A stretch of DNA of 7,736 nucleotides from Nitrospinota bacterium (GTDB taxonomy: Bacteria > Tectomicrobia > Entotheonellia > J063): assembly GCA_003696125.1 (NCBI GenBank), contig RFHZ01000123.1:1-7736 (forward strand), given 5' to 3'. The position numbers were made by a program, and so were the translations under genes. The notes under the pieces were generated by a model. The model was not told the DNA's origin. It saw nothing but the letters and a program-made list of their open reading frames with translations, and searched no databases. Positions 6,156-7,736 of the stretch are shown here, piece by piece (position 1 is the first letter of the stretch; each line of letters opens with the position of its first letter).

Positions 6156-6443
6156 CTAGTTACCGGCTTTTTGGGCAACCGCTGCCTGGTTGAATTCTTC
6201 GATGCCCGGGATATACTTGATCGTGCTCCACGTTGCCCGTGCAGCACCACGCATGGCATAGTACAGAGTTTCACGGAGCTCATCATCGGTGGCTCCGGCC
6301 TGCTTCGCTGCCGCGAAGCGACCGGGTACTCACGTCGTGCATCCGGCTGCCGCCATGGCGGCAAGCGCTACGAGTTGGGCGGTCTTGGGATCAAGCGCCC
6401 CTTCTCGATAGAAAAGCCCCGCAAATTCTTTCATTTCTCCCAT
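6156..6443 (-). CDS. AhpD/CMD-like selenoprotein, CxxU motif with in-frame TGA
   Basis: Reading minus-strand TGA (6332-6330) as selenocysteine gives a 95-aa protein from ATG 6443 to TAG 6158-6156. GGAGG lies 6 bases before the ATG. The sequence fits the carboxymuconolactone decarboxylase/AhpD fold: LDPKTAQLVALAAMAAAGC (17-35), T-T-Sec38, then RFAAAKQAGATDDELRETL (42-60) and a helix YYAMRGAARATWSTIKYIPG. AhpD uses a CxxC redox pair; here it is Cys35-T-T-Sec38. Counting from M. tuberculosis AhpD (Glu118, Cys130, Cys133, His137), the proton-relay Glu and His align with Gln23 and Arg42, so the chemistry may differ from AhpD. Probable role: cytoplasmic thiol/selenol redox or peroxide reduction. 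The alternative, a nonsense mutation, is disfavoured by the exact position of the TGA, intact sequence on both sides, good expression signals and the hairpin behind the TGA. Automated callers would leave a 37-aa fragment or nothing. Confidence 0.82.
6295..6332 (-). promoter_or_regulatory. Candidate bacterial SECIS element with Sec-specifying TGA
   Basis: The TGA is at 6332-6330. After a 4-base gap, 6325-6313 pairs with 6308-6295: CCGGTC then GCTTCGC on the 5' side against GCGAAGC, a bulged A (6301) and GGCCGG. That is 13 pairs, one of them a G-U wobble, closed by the loop GGCA (6312-6309). The loop begins after 17 bases from the TGA. Bacterial SECIS elements are known to lie directly downstream of the UGA inside the coding region, with the apical loop a short distance away and a G among its first loop bases; this fits. 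The structure would recruit SelB and Sec-tRNA. No SelB binding can be shown from sequence alone. Confidence 0.72.
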
Positions 6444-6502
6444 CTATTCCCTCCTTCTCTACTAAAGATTCTGGAGCAACATCCCTCAAGCATATCGTAT
6501 GT

Positions 6503-6531
6503 ATTATGCCCCACCATTTCGGTGAAGTCAA
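6503..6531 (-). promoter_or_regulatory. Strong sigma-70 promoter for the AhpD-like selenoprotein gene
   Basis: On the minus strand TTGACT (6531-6526), an exact 17-base spacer and CATAAT (6508-6503) match 5/6 in both hexamers. This is the best promoter in the window. Transcription would begin near 6496, giving a leader of about 50 bases that ends in the GGAGG ribosome site. It separates this gene from the upstream amidohydrolase and shows it has its own transcript. Confidence 0.7.
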
Positions 6532-6542
6532 TTCCAAAATGG
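6514..6542. promoter_or_regulatory. Possible operator flanking the -35 box
   Basis: CCATTTCGG (6514-6522) and CCAAAATGG (6534-6542) are inverted copies matching at 8 of 9 positions, with centres 20 bases apart, about two helical turns. The pair brackets the -35 hexamer at 6526-6531, where a bound dimer would block or modulate RNA polymerase. No regulator gene is in the window, so the controlling factor is unknown. Confidence 0.4.
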
Positions 6543-6569
6543 CATTTCCCCCCTCTCCCGGAGACCCCA

Positions 6570-6579
6570 GAAGCGCTTC
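6570..6579. repeat. Ten-base perfect palindrome
   Basis: GAAGCGCTTC is a perfect palindrome lying between the hairpin after the amidohydrolase gene and the promoter of the AhpD-like gene. It is too short to assign a role; it may be part of the termination region or a protein-binding site. Confidence 0.25.
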
Positions 6580-6580
6580 A

Positions 6581-6620
6581 CCCTGCCTGGACAGGAGAGG
6601 AGGCAGAGCCCCGGGCAGGG
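6581..6620 (-). terminator. Hairpin downstream of amidohydrolase gene
   Basis: CCCTGCCTGG (6581-6590) and CCGGGCAGGG (6611-6620) are inverted over 10 positions with one non-Watson-Crick pair, around a 20-base loop. On the minus strand the stem begins 29 bases past the amidohydrolase stop and precedes the independent promoter of the next gene, a sensible place for termination. It has no T-run. Confidence 0.4.
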
Positions 6621-6649
6621 GACAGCCACCATAACCGGGAGGAGGAAGG

Positions 6650-7736
6650 CTAAGGAGAAGCCTTGGGGTCTGCCTGGTACACGATCTCCCCGTGTAGAAC
6701 CGTCATCTCCACCCGGATGGAGGTGATCTCTTCCTCTGGTACGCGGAAATAATCCCGGTCGATAACGATACAGTCGGCGAGCATGCCCGGCAGCAAGGCC
6801 CCTTTCTCCTTCTCCTCCCGGGTGAACCAGGCTCCACCTCGGGTATAAGCGGTCAGTGCTTCCTGCCGGGTCAGGGCCTGATCAGGGGCAATGGGGGTGT
6901 GCAGCCAGGACTTCCGGGTAACCAGGGCGTAGAGGCCGATGAAGGGATTATAGGAGACGGTACTCGCCACATCGGAACTGGCAGCCAGGGGGATGTGTGC
7001 CTCCAGGTATTTGCGAGCCGGTTTATAGTTGGCGGCCCGGCTGGCCCCAACATCGCGAAAGAGGTCGTCCCCTTCAAAGTAGATAAAAGTCGGCTGGATG
7101 ACCGCCCCCAAGGAGAACTCTCCCATCAGGGCCAGGCTCTTGGTCGTGGGGAAGTAAGCATGGATGATCTGGTGGCGGGCATCGGAGCGGGATGAGGCCT
7201 GGACGACCTGGGCCAGAGCCTCTACCGCCATGTCCTGCGCCCGATCTCCACAGCAATGGATCCCGATATCCCAGTGCAGCTCATGGGCCTGGCGGAAGTA
7301 GTGGACCAGGGAGGCGGTATCGAGCCGGTTGTAGTTGATCACCCGGCTCTCTCCACAGAAGGGCTCATACATGTAGGCGGTGCGGGAAGTGGTACCCCCG
7401 TCCAGGGCCATCTTCAACGCGCCCAACCGGAACCATTCGTTTCCCATCCCGGAGAAGAGGCCGAGCTGGGTGGCCCGCTGTTCCAGATCGGCGGCGTTTT
7501 CGGTATCGAGAAAGCCATGCCAGCTCGGCATGACATTGACACGCAGCGGGAGCTCACCTCGTTGATAGACCCGTTGAAAAGCCCGGATCTGTTCTGGGGT
7601 AAGCCCAGGCTCGATGACACTGGTGATGCCGACCTGGAGATAGGCCCTGCCGGCCGCAATGATCGCCTGCTCCATCTGGGCAGGGGTGGGGGGAGGAAGG
7701 AGGCAGCGAACCAACTGTTTGGCTGCGGCACGGAAA
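6650..7736 (-). CDS. YtcJ-like amidohydrolase (amidohydrolase family 3), N-terminus beyond right edge
   Basis: The frame is open to the right edge (361 codons in view), so the gene is cut by the window; the TTG at 7714 is internal, as codons before it (FRAAAKQL) continue the protein. Full-length YtcJ-like enzymes are around 530-560 aa, so roughly a third is missing, including the N-terminal metal-binding HxH segment. Visible family features are GITSVIEPGLTPEQIRAFQ, WFRLGALKMALDGG, the metal-site segment IGIHCCGDRAQDMAVEAL, RHQIIHAYFP, AASSDVASTVSYNPF and the C-terminal EALTAYTRGGAWFTREEKEKG-LLPGMLADCIVID, where the barrel end returns to the small beta domain. These enzymes hydrolyse amide or related bonds in a metal-dependent TIM barrel; substrates are varied and cannot be predicted. 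The HCCGD cysteine pair replaces the commoner HAxGD form. Confidence 0.93.
   Translation of the reverse strand, partial: FRAAAKQLVRCLLPPPTPAQMEQAIIAAGRAYLQVGITSVIEPGLTPEQIRAFQRVYQRGELPLRVNVMPSWHGFLDTENAADLEQRATQLGLFSGMGNEWFRLGALKMALDGGTTSRTAYMYEPFCGESRVINYNRLDTASLVHYFRQAHELHWDIGIHCCGDRAQDMAVEALAQVVQASSRSDARHQIIHAYFPTTKSLALMGEFSLGAVIQPTFIYFEGDDLFRDVGASRAANYKPARKYLEAHIPLAASSDVASTVSYNPFIGLYALVTRKSWLHTPIAPDQALTRQEALTAYTRGGAWFTREEKEKGALLPGMLADCIVIDRDYFRVPEEEITSIRVEMTVLHGEIVYQADPKASP

Noticed and set aside
5852-6364. A 170-codon minus-strand open frame overlapping the Rieske and AhpD-like genes
   Set aside because: Arg/Pro/Ser-rich translation without family resemblance; it lies in another frame over two genes with clear homology and signals.
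6156-6443. The AhpD-like gene as a pseudogene caused by a nonsense mutation
   Set aside because: The TGA falls exactly at the second CxxC position, the frame is otherwise intact, and promoter, ribosome site and a SECIS-like hairpin are all present. It cannot be fully excluded without the rest of the genome.
6171-6653. Plus-strand open frames of 160 and 133 codons opposite the AhpD-like gene
   Set aside because: They are antisense shadows with no ribosome site and biased composition; the minus-strand reading explains the region.

Overview
The window looks like bacterial chromosome from a Gram-negative, double-membrane organism. It carries an outer-membrane TolC-family channel, an MlaEFD-type phospholipid ABC transporter and a Tat-type Rieske protein. 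Base composition is moderately GC-rich and nearly all genes lie on the minus strand. I cannot name the species. The mixture would suit a deep-branching environmental lineage, but that is a weak inference. No insertion sequences, tRNA, rRNA or CRISPR arrays were seen.

Reading the minus strand from the middle to the left edge, one apparent operon contains a 112-aa unknown protein (4676-4338), mlaE (4307-3525), mlaF (3482-2739) and mlaD (2742-2266, overlapping mlaF by 4 bases if the GTG start is used). A hairpin and a 231-bp gap follow, then a TolC-family outer-membrane protein (2034-604). Last comes a secreted conserved hypothetical protein that runs off the left edge (494-1). MlaEFD would be the inner-membrane lipid transporter. 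The adjacent TolC-like channel may be its route through the outer membrane; mlaA, mlaB and mlaC are not in the window. A single plus-strand gene of unknown function (4775-5299) diverges from the operon behind a plausible sigma-70 promoter.

The right half, again on the minus strand, has a stand-alone Tat-dependent Rieske 2Fe-2S protein (5937-5389) with no cytochrome b beside it. It also holds a short gene that standard annotation would miss (6443-6156) and the C-terminal two thirds of a YtcJ-like amidohydrolase that enters from the right edge (7736-6650).

The main discovery is the gene at 6443-6156. It encodes a 95-residue AhpD/carboxymuconolactone-decarboxylase-like protein whose redox motif reads C-T-T-[TGA]. 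The in-frame TGA sits exactly where the second cysteine of CxxC should be, and the reading frame continues with clear family sequence for 57 more codons. Immediately after the TGA is a long stable hairpin with a GGCA loop starting 18 bases past the codon, as expected of a bacterial SECIS element. The gene has a strong Shine-Dalgarno, a near-consensus sigma-70 promoter and an inverted repeat around the -35 box. I read it as an intact selenoprotein gene (CxxU), not a pseudogene.
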